DNA from: Pseudomonas migulae NBRC 103157
GTDB lineage: Bacteria; Pseudomonadota; Gammaproteobacteria; Pseudomonadales; Pseudomonadaceae
Assembly: GCF_002091715.1 (NCBI RefSeq)
Contig: NZ_BDAG01000001.1
Span: forward strand, 186,001 to 250,000
DNA length: 64,000 bases
Reading direction: 5' to 3'
The notes beneath the pieces are model-generated. The model was given only the letters and a program-made list of their open reading frames with translations, did no database searches and was not told the DNA's origin. Positions within the stretch are counted from its first letter, which is position 1, and the number at the start of each line of letters is the position of its first letter. The position numbers and the translations under genes are program-made. Positions 62,930 through 64,000 of the stretch are shown piece by piece.

Positions 62930-63100
62930 ATGGCAATCCGCATTGGCGACGAAGCACCGGACTTCACCGCCGAAAGCACCGAAGGCCCGCTCCACCTCTA
63001 TGAGTACTACTGCGGTTTTGAGACGCCAGCAGTCGAGGTTCGGACTAGGTTGGATGATGATTCCAGCCAATGGAAAGTCACCAACTCGCGTTATGACTGA
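62930..63100 (+). pseudogene. 1-Cys peroxiredoxin N-terminal remnant
   Basis: ATG 62930 after AAGGAG encodes MAIRIGDEAPDFTAESTEG, a clear Prx6/LsfA-like peroxiredoxin start (normally about 212 residues). From residue about 24 the text is unrelated and stops after 56 codons, before the catalytic Cys region. It is a truncated, inactive relic with an intact ribosome site. Confidence 0.75.
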
Positions 63101-63138
63101 TTTCCTTCCCTTCGGCGAGTATTTTTCTGACTAGACCG

Positions 63139-63354
63139 ATGGCTGTCGCAGACCCATTTCCGTCCGATGTAGCACTCGAAAGTGAAAACGGCGGAAGTGC
63201 AGTCGAGCTTTTCGCGGCATCTTTGCCGATGCTCCGGAGGGCGCAGCCGCTCGTCGCAGTAACCAGCAAGAATTGCCTCTATGCACGGTTATCCAATGAC
63301 GAGATCAGCTCTGCGCGCGAGCATAATGACGTGTCTTCTCTAATGACAAAATGA
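63139..63354 (+). CDS. Short hypothetical ORF before antitoxin gene
   Basis: A 71-codon frame, MAVADPFPSDVALESENGGS and onward, with no recognised domain and no strong ribosome site. It ends 13 bases before the next start. Likely spurious or a leader of unknown kind. Confidence 0.25.
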   Translation: MAVADPFPSDVALESENGGSAVELFAASLPMLRRAQPLVAVTSKNCLYARLSNDEISSAREHNDVSSLMTK

Positions 63355-63367
63355 GAGCCGGACGATC

Positions 63368-64000
63368 ATGAGTGAAAGCGAGCGTTGGATAGTCAAATGC
63401 CAGAATACTGAGGACGGTAGCGGCGATGTCATCGTTGATTTACCTCCAGAATTACTTGTCAAAATGGGGGTCGGTGTTGGGGACGATCTGACGATTACGG
63501 TAGCGAATGGCACAATAGTGCTGAAGCCTACGCATGGCACAACATCAGTGCAGCCCGTGTTTGCTGGAGTCCTGCGTGATGATGCTTATCATGCCTACCG
63601 CACCCGGCTGGAGGCGTCTCTAAATATCCCCTCAAACGCCTCTGATCAGGACATTCACGACATGATCGTAACTGGCTTCTCGGCCAGCATGTTCATGTCG
63701 CTTTGCGACGATGGAACCATAAGTCCGGAAGATCGCGACAGAATCATTCCACTCAAAACGCTCAAAACAAAATTGGTCAGCAATCAGCTCTTAACGGTAG
63801 ATGAGAGCGATCGACTATTTCGCTTTGCACACATTACCGCCATGGCCGAGGTGATCTTTGGGGACGCAGGGAAGGCCAAACAATGGCTTTCCAAACCCAA
63901 ATCCCGTTTTTCGGGCAAAAGTCCAACTGCGATGCTTACTACAACCCACGGCACACATCGGGTCGAAGAAATGCTGATTCAGGTAGCAGAGGGCATGTCA
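63368..64000 (+). CDS. AbrB-like / MbcA-ParS-like fused antitoxin (runs off window end)
   Basis: From ATG 63368 an open frame continues to the window end (211 codons seen, no stop). Residues 1-60 read SGDVIVDLPPELLVKMGVGV, GDDLTITVANGTIVLKP, an AbrB/MazE-type DNA-binding fold. Residues about 130-205 read RLFRFAHITAMAEVIFGDAG and KAKQWLSKPKSRFSGKSPTA, the MbcA/ParS/Xre antitoxin (DUF2384) signature. Such antitoxins normally precede a RES-domain toxin; the toxin gene would be just beyond 64000. The fusion of AbrB and MbcA-ParS parts in one protein is uncommon. Confidence 0.65.
   Translation, partial: MSESERWIVKCQNTEDGSGDVIVDLPPELLVKMGVGVGDDLTITVANGTIVLKPTHGTTSVQPVFAGVLRDDAYHAYRTRLEASLNIPSNASDQDIHDMIVTGFSASMFMSLCDDGTISPEDRDRIIPLKTLKTKLVSNQLLTVDESDRLFRFAHITAMAEVIFGDAGKAKQWLSKPKSRFSGKSPTAMLTTTHGTHRVEEMLIQVAEGMS

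Overview
The window looks like part of a heavy-metal resistance island in a Pseudomonas chromosome or large plasmid. The evidence is Pseudomonas-type gene families: OprD porins, small secreted PtrA-N/DUF2790 proteins, a BPSL0761-family protein, CopABCD with CopRS, and czcRS read divergently from czcCBA. No tRNA, rRNA, CRISPR array, integrase or transposase is visible. The only mobile-element trace is a 5' fragment of a group II intron. Several genes are reduced to scars (acr3, a copper ATPase, a peroxiredoxin), so the island has been rearranged repeatedly.

Layout. 1-3.4 kb: the C-terminal end of a CDF zinc exporter (CzcD type), a retropepsin-like protease, a membrane diguanylate cyclase and the group II intron relic. 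3.4-16.9 kb: two tandem CzcRS-type two-component systems, czcCBA, two small secreted PtrA-type proteins and an OprD-like porin. 17-22 kb: sparse accessory DNA with small ORFs and a tightly coupled pair made of an NdpA/YejK-like nucleoid protein and a four-helix membrane protein. I consider this pair the best candidate for an undescribed system. 22-24 kb: a PtrA-N/DUF2790 protein and a second OprD-like porin. 24.8-29.3 kb: an arsenic operon arsC-arsR-(acr3 remnant)-arsH-phosphatase-GAPDH-arsJ. 29.5-37.8 kb: a nickel/cobalt block with HupE/UreJ, a membrane anchor protein, RcnR-like repressor, MrdH/RcnA-like exporter, YqaA and TraX-like membrane proteins, an MFS exporter with a His-rich tail, and DmeR-DmeF. 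38-54.5 kb: a copper block with copA, copB, a Met/His-rich peptide, cytochrome c and CopG, an orphan flgB, copZ, a Cu P-type ATPase, DUF2933, a cupredoxin, copRS, copCD and several small metal-binding proteins. 54.7-61.5 kb: cusCBA-F. 61.6-62.7 kb: a DUF2933 protein, a CueR-like regulator and the copper ATPase relic. The right edge carries a truncated peroxiredoxin start and an AbrB-MbcA/ParS-type antitoxin that runs off the window.

The genes combine cytoplasmic export (P-type ATPase, CDF, MFS, RcnA), trans-envelope export (czc, cus), periplasmic oxidation or sequestration (CopA, CopC, CusF, cupredoxin, CopG and small Met/His-rich proteins) and sensing (CzcRS x2, CopRS, CueR, ArsR, RcnR-like, DmeR). 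Two recurring promoter motifs can be read by eye. A TTAC/TAAC-N4-5-TGTAAT-type element precedes czcC, the small secreted proteins and an oprD gene. An ATTAC-N4-CTGTCAG element precedes copA, two PtrA-type genes, the cupredoxin gene, copC and the cus locus. They suggest two separate regulons, CzcR-like and CopR-like. Product assignments come from recognising sequence families by eye; no database search was run.
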